A stretch of DNA of 64,000 nucleotides from an uncultured Burkholderiaceae bacterium (GTDB lineage Bacteria > Pseudomonadota > Gammaproteobacteria > Burkholderiales > Burkholderiaceae_B), in NCBI GenBank assembly GCA_937888805.1, contig CALBEY010000110.1, positions 1-64,000 of the forward strand, read 5' to 3'. Numbering within the stretch: position 1 is the stretch's first letter; each line of letters starts with the position of its first letter. The notes under the pieces were generated by a model, which saw only the letters and a list, made by a program, of their open reading frames with translations, was not told the DNA's origin and ran no database searches. Made by a program: the position numbers and the translations under genes. This document shows positions 36,070 through 44,327 of the stretch, piece after piece.

Positions 36070-36789
36070 ATGCGTGAAGTAAATCCAGACACCAAGAAAC
36101 GACTGATGCACATCAGCACGGCAACCTTGGCCACTTTGCTTTTTAAACGCGGGCTGCGCAATCAGTTCATTCAAGGCATTGTGCGACTGTCTAAGTCCTC
36201 TGCCAATATGGTCGGGCCAGCGTTTACATTGCGCTACATGCCAGCCCGTGAAGATCGCAATGGTATAGAAGTTTTCCGTGACCGCAACCATCCGCAGCGC
36301 CAAGCTGTTGAACAGTGTCCGCCCGGTTCGGTCATGGTGATCGACAGCCGCAAGGATGCAAGGGCAGCATCGGCTGGTGGCATATTGGTCAGCCGATTGT
36401 TTGAAAGAGGGGTCGCTGGGGTTGTGACAGATGGCGGCTTTAGAGACTCTGATGAGATCTCGCAGCTCGGTATTGCGAGCTATCACCAACGGCCTTCGGC
36501 GCCAACAAATTTGACCTTGCACGAGGCCATCGATATTAACGTGCCCATTGGCTGTGGCGATGCGCCAATTTTTCCTGGGGATGTGTTGGTGGGTGATGCT
36601 GATGGCGTTATTGTGATTCCAGCAGAAATTGTTGATGAAGTCGCTGTGCAAGCCACTGAAATGACAATCTTCGAAGATTACGTGATGGCGGCGGTTAAAA
36701 AAGGCCAGTCTATTCTTGGACTTTATCCGCCAACGGACCCTCAAACCTTGGTTGATTTTGAGCGATGGCGCAAAGAAAATAGCCTTTAG
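36070..36789 (+). CDS. RraA-family protein, aldolase-type
   Basis: A 239-residue member of the RraA/HMG-aldolase family. Visible features are GPAFTLRYMPA near residue 50, SVMVIDSRKDARAASAGGILVSRLFERGVAGVVTDGGFRD (here read in parts, residues ~88-127), and PGDVLVGDADGVIVIP near 172. The G-G-x-L...R-G-x-x-G-x-V-x-D-G-x-x-R-D arrangement carries the pyruvate- and metal-binding Arg and Asp used by 4-hydroxy-4-methyl-2-oxoglutarate aldolases. With the dehydratase 27 bp upstream, a retro-aldol step on a 2-keto-3-deoxy sugar acid giving pyruvate is a reasonable inference. RNase E inhibition by true RraA is less likely for this longer form. GGAGTC precedes the ATG. Confidence 0.82.
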   Translation: MREVNPDTKKRLMHISTATLATLLFKRGLRNQFIQGIVRLSKSSANMVGPAFTLRYMPAREDRNGIEVFRDRNHPQRQAVEQCPPGSVMVIDSRKDARAASAGGILVSRLFERGVAGVVTDGGFRDSDEISQLGIASYHQRPSAPTNLTLHEAIDINVPIGCGDAPIFPGDVLVGDADGVIVIPAEIVDEVAVQATEMTIFEDYVMAAVKKGQSILGLYPPTDPQTLVDFERWRKENSL

Positions 36790-36833
36790 GGCTATGCGAC
36801 ACATTGAAAGAATAGGCCAAAGCAGGGAGGGGG

Positions 36834-36851
36834 TTAAGGGCTGCCCCTTAA
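36834..36851. other. Stem-loop between the RraA-family gene and tRNA-His
   Basis: TTAAGGG (36834-36840), loop CTGC, CCCTTAA (36845-36851): a perfect 7-bp stem. It lies 45 bp after the plus-strand gene and 34 bp past the 3' end of the minus-strand tRNA. It could serve either transcript. No T-run flanks it. Confidence 0.35.
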
Positions 36852-36884
36852 ACTCGATTTGAGCCTGCGATGATTTGACGTTAC

Positions 36885-36961
36885 TGGGGTGACTGACGGG
36901 GCTCGAACCCGCGACAACCGGAATCACAATCCGGGACTCTACCAACTGAGCTACAGCCACC
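36885..36961 (-). tRNA. tRNA-His (GTG anticodon)
   Basis: Read on the minus strand the gene gives a full cloverleaf. The acceptor is GTGGCTG pairing with CAGTCAC (one G-U), the D-arm AGCTCAGTTGGTAGAG, the anticodon loop TTGTGAT with anticodon GTG, and the T-arm GGGTTCGAGCCC. Two His identity elements are present: an encoded G at -1 (complement of base 36961) opposite discriminator C73. The 3' CCA is encoded (36887-36885). It stands between the RraA-family gene and cls, transcribed opposite to both. Confidence 0.96.
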
Positions 36962-37003
36962 AAAGGATTGAGATATTAACATGATTAACCGGGCCTTTTC
37001 TTA

Positions 37004-38470
37004 ATGGATTGGCACCAATTGTTGGGCGTTATGCAAGGTTATTGGCCGCATCTGGTACTGGTCGTTTCGGTCTTGGCCAGTGTGTTGGCGACGATCCATA
37101 TCGCCATGACCAAGCAAGACGTGAAGTCGGCCATTGGCTGGGTGGCGGTGGTTATTTTCTCGCCACTACTGGGTGCTACTTTTTATCTTTTTGCGGGTAT
37201 TAATCGCATTCGTCAAAAGCGGTTGTCGGCGCAACGCGAGATGGCCAAGCATGAGTTGGCTGTCATGGAACGCCTTATCGTACGCGACTTGACCGATTAC
37301 GCTGATCACTACCTTGATGCGCTGCGCACGCTAGGCAACAACGTTTGTGAAAACGAGCTGTTCAATGGCAATCGTGTCGAAATCCTCGACTCAGGCGATG
37401 AGACCTACCCAGCCATGATTGAAGCGATTGCATCAGCACGGCGGTGCATCGTGCTGCAGAGCTATATTTTTGATCATGATGGCATTGGTGTAAAAATTGC
37501 TCAAGCGCTGATAGACGCCTTTAACCGTGGTGTCCAAGTGCGCGTGTTGATCGATGCTGTTGGTGCCAAGTACTCAAATCCAGCCATTACCCGTTTACTC
37601 AAAGCCAGTGGTGTTCCTGTGGCCCGTTTTCTGCCAACAGCGATTGGCTTGCGTTTGGTCTACGCGAATTTGCGCAGTCACCGAAAGTTACTGGTCGTTG
37701 ATGGTAGTTTGGCTCTGGCTGGCGGCATGAATATTCGCAGTGGGTTCATGAGCGCATTCGCGGGCGAGAATCGCGCCAGTGATACCCACTTTAAAGTCAC
37801 AGGCCCCATCGCGCGGCAGCTGATGAATAGTTTTGCGCACGATTGGGAGTTCACCACGCGTGAAAGCCTGCCAACTGCGCCTTGGTTTGAATTTACACCT
37901 GAGGCCCTGAGTGGCGAGGATGTGACACCGGCGCGAGTGGTTCCCTCGGGTCCCGACCGAACCATGCAGAGCAATCAAAGCATGATTTTGGGCGCCTTAT
38001 CGGTTGCCCGTCATCATGTGCGCATTCAGTCGCCGTATTTTCTACCGGATATGGTGCTGATGGCCGCTTTGGTGACAGCTGCCCGTCGTGGTGTGACGGT
38101 GGACGTGTTGATTCCTGGGCACAACAATCTAAAGCTTGTTGGTGCGGCCATGGAAGCGCAACTCGAATTGCTGATTAAAGACGGCGTTCGCGTGTGGCGT
38201 ACGAGCGGGGCATTCGATCATTCCAAACTTTTAACGGTTGACAATCAATGGTCTTACGTGGGTTCTTCCAATATTGATCCACGTAGCCTGCGATTGAATT
38301 TTGAGTTGGACCTTGAAATCTATAGCCGAGCGTTGGCTAATCATCTGAGCCAACGGATCGACACCAAAATAGCCCAAGGCAAGTTGGTGACACTATCTGA
38401 ACTTCAATCGGTTTCATTTGCCGTACGCTTGCGTAATCGTTTGATTTGGTTGGTTTCACCCTACCTCTAA
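37004..38470 (+). CDS. cls: Cardiolipin synthase (phospholipase D family)
   Basis: Cls condenses two phosphatidylglycerols to cardiolipin at the inner membrane. The 488-residue protein starts with two membrane segments (LVLVVSVLASVLATIHIAM near 18-36 and AIGWVAVVIFSPLLGATFY near 43-61). Two HKD phospholipase D motifs follow: HRKLLVVDGSLALAGGMN near residue 225 and HSKLLTVDNQWSYVGSSN near 406, each with the downstream Asn. This is the standard ClsA architecture. It is followed by an 88-bp gap with a GC-rich hairpin, then the pilus locus. Confidence 0.95.
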   Translation: MDWHQLLGVMQGYWPHLVLVVSVLASVLATIHIAMTKQDVKSAIGWVAVVIFSPLLGATFYLFAGINRIRQKRLSAQREMAKHELAVMERLIVRDLTDYADHYLDALRTLGNNVCENELFNGNRVEILDSGDETYPAMIEAIASARRCIVLQSYIFDHDGIGVKIAQALIDAFNRGVQVRVLIDAVGAKYSNPAITRLLKASGVPVARFLPTAIGLRLVYANLRSHRKLLVVDGSLALAGGMNIRSGFMSAFAGENRASDTHFKVTGPIARQLMNSFAHDWEFTTRESLPTAPWFEFTPEALSGEDVTPARVVPSGPDRTMQSNQSMILGALSVARHHVRIQSPYFLPDMVLMAALVTAARRGVTVDVLIPGHNNLKLVGAAMEAQLELLIKDGVRVWRTSGAFDHSKLLTVDNQWSYVGSSNIDPRSLRLNFELDLEIYSRALANHLSQRIDTKIAQGKLVTLSELQSVSFAVRLRNRLIWLVSPYL

Positions 38471-38490
38471 AAGACGCCATTGCCTCTTGT

Positions 38491-38514
38491 GAGCTCGCGT
38501 ATTGGTGCGCGCTC
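38491..38514 (+). terminator. Possible weak terminator between cls and the pilus operon
   Basis: GAGC (38491-38494) and GCG (38497-38499) pair with CGCGCTC (38508-38514), leaving a 2-nt bulge and an 8-nt loop. A T-rich tract (TATTTTT) comes about 12 bp later, too far for a textbook terminator. It could still separate cls from the pil genes. Confidence 0.3.
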
Positions 38515-38564
38515 GCCTTCTTGCGTATTTTTCACAATTGTTTTGATCATTTGAATGCTTGAAG

Positions 38565-39332
38565 ATGCTCGCCTTGCTCGGGTTGAGGCTAGCGATGATG
38601 GCGACATATGTTTTGAGTGGTGTGATCGGGGTGGGCTTGGTGCTTGCTTTAAGCGGTTGTGTTGTTAAAGACACAGCCATTGATGATTCTTTTGTGCAGG
38701 TCGCTGACCATGCTGTGCTGGTTGGCAATCCAGACTTCAACTGGCATTTGAGTGGCGACCGTCGTGTTGCCCCGCGACAAGTGTTTTCTGATGCGCGCCA
38801 CATTTGGTTGCAGTGGCATCCCCACCAGGCCATACCCACAGTCTTTGCGCAAATGGGTGCCCAGTGGCAAGTTTTGGATCTGCGAACGCAAGGCCAATAT
38901 TCAATTGTAGATGGGCATTGGTCGGTGTTGCGTTTTCAAGGCGCGCAACTTCAAGCGCATGCACATCGTCGGATTCAATCAGATTGTCCGCCCTTGCTGT
39001 CATCGGCACCGGTGTCAAGCGCACGCCAATATGAACTACGAATTTCAGACCACACCATCCGTCAGGCTTTAAACCGCTGGGCACTTGAAAACGATTGGTA
39101 CTTTGATGATGCGCACTGGACCTTACCGGTGGATTTACCAGTGACCGCACCTGCGCGTTTTTCAGGTGATTTTGCAGCGGCAGTCGAGCAATTACTGCAA
39201 GCCGTTGAAGGTGCTGGCCGACCCGCTCGCCCCTGTTTTTACGCCAACCACGTGTTGCGTGTGATTCCCAAAACGGCCTCATGTGAGCCAGGCCAGACAG
39301 CGAGTGATAAGACCGTTGGGGTGCGGCCATGA
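38565..39332 (+). CDS. pilL: PilL/TcpQ-like lipoprotein of type IVb pilus locus
   Basis: About 255 residues. A lipoprotein signal peptide ends in LALSGC near residue 30. The middle part (RQVFSDARHIWLQWHPHQAIPTVFA) resembles the N-terminal beta domain of VirB9/TrbG-type proteins. The C-terminal ~90 residues (YELRISDHTIRQALNRWALENDW, then FSGDFAAAVEQLLQAV, split here by a short gap) match the TcpQ/PilL C-terminal domain found in R64 and Vibrio TCP systems. TcpQ-type proteins chaperone and stabilise the secretin. The start could be TTG 38559, ATG 38565 or a later Met pair; I prefer ATG 38565. It overlaps the secretin gene by 4 bp. Naming follows plasmid R64 by analogy. Confidence 0.65.
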   Translation: MLALLGLRLAMMATYVLSGVIGVGLVLALSGCVVKDTAIDDSFVQVADHAVLVGNPDFNWHLSGDRRVAPRQVFSDARHIWLQWHPHQAIPTVFAQMGAQWQVLDLRTQGQYSIVDGHWSVLRFQGAQLQAHAHRRIQSDCPPLLSSAPVSSARQYELRISDHTIRQALNRWALENDWYFDDAHWTLPVDLPVTAPARFSGDFAAAVEQLLQAVEGAGRPARPCFYANHVLRVIPKTASCEPGQTASDKTVGVRP

Positions 39333-40945
39333 GGTCAACGATACCAGTGGGGGTTTGGCCCGAATTACTAAGCGCGTGCTTAGTGTTCGCGCTGACGGGT
39401 TGTGCCATTGATGAAAGAGCGACCACCAGTCGCGATGCGACCAAACGAGCTGCTCAAAACCTAGAACACATGAGCGATCGTTTTCAACAGGCGACCCAAG
39501 AGCGTCAAGCACCATCATCAACGCATCGGGTCAATAAGCCATGGGTCTCGGGCCAGCCCATTGCGTTGGCGCCAGAGGTCAGTTTGCCTAAGCCTTTGCG
39601 GGCTGATGTCAAGACCACGCTTATTTTTCATCAGAAGGCGGTCTCCTTGGTTGAGGTCGGGCAGCGCATCGCACGGGCAACAGGTATTCCTGTGCGAGTG
39701 CGCCCCGAGGCCTTGTTGGCACCGCATCATTTCATGCCGCGACTGCAAGACGTTACCGCCACCGTGCAGGCGGCATCAGCGCCTGAGCCGATGATGCCCA
39801 TGGGCACTCGACCATTGTCGGAAGTGCTTGATTTAATTGCGACCAGTCATGACGTTCAGTGGCGATACACGGGAAAGGCCATTGAGTTTTTTCGTACCGA
39901 AACACAAGTCTTTGATATTCGAGCGTTGGCGCTAGACGCGAGCACGCAAATGCAACTTGGTAAAACAGGTGGGAGTGCAAACGGTGGTTTTGAAAGTTCG
40001 GCCCAAACCACGCTTTCACTGGCAGCGCAACCAGTACTAGATGATATTCGTCAACGGGTCGAGCCCTTCATGACTCGTGCTGGCACGATATCGGCTCAGC
40101 CGGGCAATTTGAGTTCGATTGTGGTGACCGACACGCCGGGTGCGCTGGCCGCCATTGGTCGTTATCTGGCTGAGGCCAATCGTGCCATGACGCGACGGGT
40201 GCGATTGGTCTTTGAGGAAATGACCGTAACGCGCAGCCAAGCACACGAGCAGGGCATCGATTGGTCTTTGGCTTTGGCTGCAGATGTGGCAAGTCTGCAG
40301 ATTGGCTCAGCGACTCTCAGTGGGGTGGCACCTGTGTTGGGTACGGCTAATGCGTCGCTTCCCACCATGAAGGGTGTAACGGGTAGCGTGTTGGCTCGCG
40401 CGGTTTCAAAGTACGCCGACATCCGACGTCATACCACGGTGCCTGTGGTGACCTTAAATCGGCGGCCAGTGACGCATGCGGTGCGATCGACTTTTACCTA
40501 TGTGGATCAAATCCAATCGGTTGGTGCCGCCAAGAAAGACGATACCAAGCCAGTTCTGCCGGGCATTGCTATCAGTCAGAAGCGCGAGACGGTCGGTGCA
40601 TTCCTGACCCTGGTTCCTGATATTCAAGTCGATGGGCAAGTTTTGTTATCCGTGGCTTACGACAACACCACAGCGCTTCCTCTTGAGTCCTTAGCATTTG
40701 GTGGCCCTGAGCAATCCTTGCAAGTTCAGCAACTGAACTTGCAAGGCAATGGAACCTTACAACAAGTTGCGCTGCACCCTGGACGCACAACCTTGATCGC
40801 TGGGTTTGAGCAAAGAAACGATGAAACGCAGCAGGGTCGTCTAACGCCTGATGCACCGCGATTACTCGGTGGACATGACAAGTTAGAACATCGCAAAAGC
40901 ATCACCTTGATCTTTGTAACTGCCCAGGTTGAAGATGGATACTGA
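39329..40945 (+). CDS. pilN: PilN-type secretin lipoprotein
   Basis: The outer-membrane channel of the type IVb pilus, 538 residues. The signal peptide ends in the lipobox LTGC near residue 25, so it is a lipid-anchored secretin like R64 PilN and BfpB. N-domain features appear near 150-270 (RPLSEVLDLIATSHDVQWRYTG, SSIVVTDTPGALAAIGRYL). The secretin C-domain near 310-530 holds RRVRLVFEEMTV, SQKRETVGAFLTLVPDIQ and RTTLIAGFEQ, with a closing KSITLIFVTAQ. The ATG overlaps the pilL stop (ATGA). It likely needs the PilL-like lipoprotein for assembly, as TcpC needs TcpQ. Confidence 0.85.
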   Translation: MRSTIPVGVWPELLSACLVFALTGCAIDERATTSRDATKRAAQNLEHMSDRFQQATQERQAPSSTHRVNKPWVSGQPIALAPEVSLPKPLRADVKTTLIFHQKAVSLVEVGQRIARATGIPVRVRPEALLAPHHFMPRLQDVTATVQAASAPEPMMPMGTRPLSEVLDLIATSHDVQWRYTGKAIEFFRTETQVFDIRALALDASTQMQLGKTGGSANGGFESSAQTTLSLAAQPVLDDIRQRVEPFMTRAGTISAQPGNLSSIVVTDTPGALAAIGRYLAEANRAMTRRVRLVFEEMTVTRSQAHEQGIDWSLALAADVASLQIGSATLSGVAPVLGTANASLPTMKGVTGSVLARAVSKYADIRRHTTVPVVTLNRRPVTHAVRSTFTYVDQIQSVGAAKKDDTKPVLPGIAISQKRETVGAFLTLVPDIQVDGQVLLSVAYDNTTALPLESLAFGGPEQSLQVQQLNLQGNGTLQQVALHPGRTTLIAGFEQRNDETQQGRLTPDAPRLLGGHDKLEHRKSITLIFVTAQVEDGY

Positions 40946-42239
40946 ATTGCCAATCTCACCATGGTCTGAGCACGGCCCAAACCTGCACACTTGGAATGCA
41001 CCTGATCAATCGCTGCGTTGGGTTTTTGGCTTGCAGTGGACGGCAACTTTAGGCAGGCGTAGTCGGCAGTGGTTGTTTAATCAGTTGCGCCGTCAAAACG
41101 TGCGTTGGTATGCCAGCGCTGGCGCTCAAGGTGAGCTGGTGGGCATGGACATGACGGGTCGATTGGTGTTTGAAGATCGGCCGGTTTTTGCAGCGGCGGT
41201 GGGTTACGCGCTGAGCCACCCGCAGGGGACGCACCTGCTACGTTTGATGATCACGCCCGCGCACCAATGGGTTATCGGTGTGCACCAGGGTAGTGTGCTG
41301 AGTCACACCGATTGCTGGATGGATGCACAAGCCGCTGACTTAGTGCAAGCCGGCCTTGAACAGCGATTTAGTGCATTGGTTGTCCAAACAGTGGTTTGGC
41401 CTTCTGAAAATTCGATGACCGCGCCGCTTGAGCTCGACTTCTTGCACATGACCGCAGTCGAACCTGCCCGTTGCAAGCGATTGCGCTACGGACTAGGCGG
41501 CGAGATGATTATCCTCACCATAGGGGCGTTAGTGTGCTTATTTGGTGCCAGTTTGATGTGGCTTTCGTTGGTTGGGTGGCCGCAAACAAATGAAACCACA
41601 GTGTTAGCAGCAAGAGCAGACACAGACGCTGTGATGCCGTCAATTGAGGTCCATGACAGGCGTGATTTGGATCCCCTTTGGCAGGCCCTGTTGCAACTGC
41701 CGGTTGATCCTCGTGGCTGGATCCTGCAAACCGTGAATTGTACGATAGTCGCTGACGCTGCGAATTGTCGCGCTGATTATTTGCGTCGTCGCGCCACCAC
41801 GGATAACGTTGTTTTGAGCGAGCACGCGCCTAAAAGTTGGCGCTTAAAACCCGTATCCCTCGATCTGTCGCGTTTTGAAAGTGTCGTTCGTTTGGCTGTC
41901 AAGCGGTTGCCAGTGGGATCAGCCAACACAACTGACGCAGACGACTCATGGTTGACTGCCTTGCAGCGGCAAAGTGCCATCACGCCGAGTATCAGTCTGG
42001 GACCTCGGTATCAAAAACAGTTGGGTGGTGATCCGGTTTTGTTCACGCTTGAATCGGCTGAAATCAGTCTTCGTCTGCCGGTGCGTCAGTTATCGCTTTT
42101 GCAGTCGTGGTCTTTGCCGGTGTTTTGGCAGGCCGTCCGACTGGAAGTCATGCCGAGCGCCACTGTCGATGAGCACAACAGTTATCTCATGCTTCACTTA
42201 AAAGGAGAATTACGTGCACTTAAATCGAATGCCTCTTGA
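40935..42239 (+). CDS. pilO: PilO-like type IVb pilus accessory protein
   Basis: A 434-residue protein with a cytoplasmic N-terminal ~185 residues (Trp-rich, actin-like cytoplasmic position), one membrane segment near 190-212 (MIILTIGALVCLFGASLMWL), and a periplasmic C-terminal half. This bitopic plan, length and location between the secretin and a small PilP-like gene match R64 PilO, an inner-membrane alignment component. Sequence similarity is hard to judge by eye, so the name rests largely on order and topology. A TTG at 40929 is possible; ATG 40935 is preferred. It overlaps pilN by 11 bp and pilP by 26 bp. Confidence 0.65.
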   Translation: MDTELPISPWSEHGPNLHTWNAPDQSLRWVFGLQWTATLGRRSRQWLFNQLRRQNVRWYASAGAQGELVGMDMTGRLVFEDRPVFAAAVGYALSHPQGTHLLRLMITPAHQWVIGVHQGSVLSHTDCWMDAQAADLVQAGLEQRFSALVVQTVVWPSENSMTAPLELDFLHMTAVEPARCKRLRYGLGGEMIILTIGALVCLFGASLMWLSLVGWPQTNETTVLAARADTDAVMPSIEVHDRRDLDPLWQALLQLPVDPRGWILQTVNCTIVADAANCRADYLRRRATTDNVVLSEHAPKSWRLKPVSLDLSRFESVVRLAVKRLPVGSANTTDADDSWLTALQRQSAITPSISLGPRYQKQLGGDPVLFTLESAEISLRLPVRQLSLLQSWSLPVFWQAVRLEVMPSATVDEHNSYLMLHLKGELRALKSNAS

Positions 42240-42603
42240 GCTGATTGTGTTGTTGGGGCTGGGACTATGCCCGTGCTGGGTTTTGGCTGACCGAAGTGAG
42301 ATGACCGTCCAAGTGATGGCGAAGATGGAGTCCGATGCGCTCGATCAAGTCTATCGACAGGCCACACAGCGTGCCAAACCGACACGTCCAGCACCCAGGT
42401 TGCTGGCTATTCATGGGGTGTTGCCCGTTTTGCAAGCACAGCTTTGGGTTGACGGGGCATTGGTATTGTTTCAGCAAGGTCAAACCAATCCGATATCAGC
42501 GCGTGCCAAAGGGTTACGCCTGCGCGCCATCAAACCGCCTTGCGTGTCTTTTGACAATCGGGGGCAACGACATCATTTGTGCTTATCGCAGGCCGTTCAA
42601 TGA
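42214..42603 (+). CDS. pilP: PilP-like exported small protein
   Basis: A 129-residue protein starting with a hydrophobic signal peptide (LELIVLLGLGLCPCWVLA, probable cleavage at VLA-D) and therefore periplasmic. The mature part has a Lys/Arg-rich segment and VLPVLQAQLWVDG, where R64 PilP has a similar short beta-rich region. Two late cysteines (KPPC, HHLC) could form a disulfide. A good ribosome site, AAAGGAG (42201-42207), 6 bp before GTG 42214 fixes the start even though it lies inside pilO. Its stop overlaps the pilQ ATG. PilP links the secretin to inner-membrane components in related systems. Name is by position. Confidence 0.6.
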   Translation: MHLNRMPLELIVLLGLGLCPCWVLADRSEMTVQVMAKMESDALDQVYRQATQRAKPTRPAPRLLAIHGVLPVLQAQLWVDGALVLFQQGQTNPISARAKGLRLRAIKPPCVSFDNRGQRHHLCLSQAVQ

Positions 42604-44327
42604 GGTGGCGAACTGGCGTTCAGCGTTTAACGTTGCAAGATATTACCGCCAAGGCCAGTGTCGAAGTCTGGTCTGAGACTGACCGAGCTCGTTTTGAAAG
42701 TTGGCGACCGGTTTTTGATCAATTATCAATTCCACCCGGTGATCTTTTAGATCGTTTTTGCCCCGTTCAGCGTGAGGATTTGACGTGTCAGCTGTTAGTG
42801 CTCGCTGAGTGTGCCGATGACAATGACGTCACAGCATTGTTGCTGGTCATGCGACAAGCCGGTCTCGTGATGTGTCAGCCCAACGTTTTGTTGGTGCCTG
42901 CGGTCGTGCTCGGTGAGCTAAATCGACGTTTGAGATTGGCCGAGCAACCGAGTTTGGACGTTGTCACACTACAGACGCCCAAACATGTTCTGTTTTCTTT
43001 GTTGGATGATGTTTTGTTATGGGCGATCCAGGCCGGTGCTAGTGACATTCATTTGACATTGCATTCGCGACGCCCGAATGCTGACATTGCTTTTACGGTT
43101 GATGGCTGGCTGGTTCGACCAACACAATTTCAAGCGGTGGAGGCTCAGATGCTCAATGAACTGCTGAGCATCGCTTGGATGGGTGTGCGAGGTGGTAACG
43201 GGGCGGTGTTCGATCCAGGACGCGAGCAGCAGGGCCGACTCGAGCGTTGTGTCAAAGGTCGTGAGATTGGTTTGCGCTGGGCATCATTGGTGACAGGGCA
43301 AGGTCCTAGCGTCTGCCTAAGGGTCTTAAACCCAAAGGGGCGAGAACGGGTGCCGCCACTTGCCGAACTGGGCTATACCCGCGACCAACTGGCCATGCTT
43401 GAGCGTGCCTGCAGCGGTGATGGTGGGGCTGTGATTTTTGCTGGGATGGTTGGTTCGGGCAAGTCGACAACATTGGCGTCACTGGTGCAAGAAATTCCCC
43501 AAACCAGAAAGATCATCACACTTGAGGATCCCGTGGAGTACGTATTAGACAATGCGTTGCAGTGCTTGGTGGTCAGTCTACAAGAACAAACACAGCAACC
43601 GGAACAAACAAACGATAGCGACTTGGCTATTAAATTAAAGACCATAAAAAGAAGTGCCGCGCATGATGTTCTGATTGGTGAAATCCGTGATCGTTTGGGT
43701 GGTCAAGCACTGACGGATCTTGTGTTGTCTGGGACCAGCGTTTACACAACGTTGCACGCGAGTTCAGTCATGCAAGTTTTGTTACGCCTGAGCTCGTCCA
43801 TGATTGGCGTGCCTGAATCCCTCTTGGCGATGCCAGGCATACTGAAACTACTGGTTTATCAAGCGCTTCTACCCAAGCTCTGCGCTGTTTGCGCGCTGCC
43901 CTTTGAAAAGTGGTTGAACCATGCACCGTTGCACTGCAGCTTGAATCGAGTGCGTACGATTGAGTGGGCTGAGCAATGGTGGCAGTCTTGGCTCACAGCG
44001 ACTGGCGTGGCGCCTGAATTGGTTCGGTTTCGGCATCCAGCTGGCTGCACGACATGTCGCAGAGACGCCACGGCAACACACCATGGTTACCATGGGCGGT
44101 TTATGGTGGCCGAAATGATTGAGCCATCGGCTAACCCCGGTTTTTACGACGCCATTGGTCGTTTGGGTTTGGCACAGCAAATATCGGCTTGGCAGACGCA
44201 ACTTTTAAACCGCGGTCGTTGTGACCTTCAGCACTTTCGACCGATTCGCAGCCAAGCAATTGATTACTTGCAAACGGGGTGGCTCGACCCACGCGATTAC
44301 GAGCGACGTTTCGGGATGATGAGATGA
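42600..44327 (+). CDS. pilQ: PilQ-type pilus assembly ATPase (GspE/PilB superfamily)
   Basis: The cytoplasmic motor that powers pilus extension, 575 residues. The Walker A box GMVGSGKST is at residues 282-290, the Asp box is IITLEDPVEYV near 308, Walker B is LIGEIRD near 361, and the His box is VYTTLHASS near 385. Zinc-ligand cysteines occur later (CAVCALPFEKW near 430 and CTTCRRDA near 485), as in GspE/PilB. No separate PilT-like retraction ATPase is encoded here, as in R64. The frame opens at 42579, but ATG 42600, overlapping the pilP stop, is the likely start. It overlaps pilR by 4 bp. Confidence 0.88.
   Translation: MRWRTGVQRLTLQDITAKASVEVWSETDRARFESWRPVFDQLSIPPGDLLDRFCPVQREDLTCQLLVLAECADDNDVTALLLVMRQAGLVMCQPNVLLVPAVVLGELNRRLRLAEQPSLDVVTLQTPKHVLFSLLDDVLLWAIQAGASDIHLTLHSRRPNADIAFTVDGWLVRPTQFQAVEAQMLNELLSIAWMGVRGGNGAVFDPGREQQGRLERCVKGREIGLRWASLVTGQGPSVCLRVLNPKGRERVPPLAELGYTRDQLAMLERACSGDGGAVIFAGMVGSGKSTTLASLVQEIPQTRKIITLEDPVEYVLDNALQCLVVSLQEQTQQPEQTNDSDLAIKLKTIKRSAAHDVLIGEIRDRLGGQALTDLVLSGTSVYTTLHASSVMQVLLRLSSSMIGVPESLLAMPGILKLLVYQALLPKLCAVCALPFEKWLNHAPLHCSLNRVRTIEWAEQWWQSWLTATGVAPELVRFRHPAGCTTCRRDATATHHGYHGRFMVAEMIEPSANPGFYDAIGRLGLAQQISAWQTQLLNRGRCDLQHFRPIRSQAIDYLQTGWLDPRDYERRFGMMR

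Noticed and set aside
36885-36961. tRNA-His as an integration site for the nearby pilus locus
   Set aside because: Elements integrating at a tRNA 3' end would lie on the lower-coordinate side, whereas the pil genes lie on the 5' side beyond cls. I saw no direct repeat of the tRNA end and no integrase.
36061-36963. 300-codon minus-strand open frame across the RraA-family gene and tRNA-His
   Set aside because: It runs antisense to a convincing RraA-family gene and its first codons cover the tRNA-His gene. The protein has no recognisable motif; it is a shadow frame.
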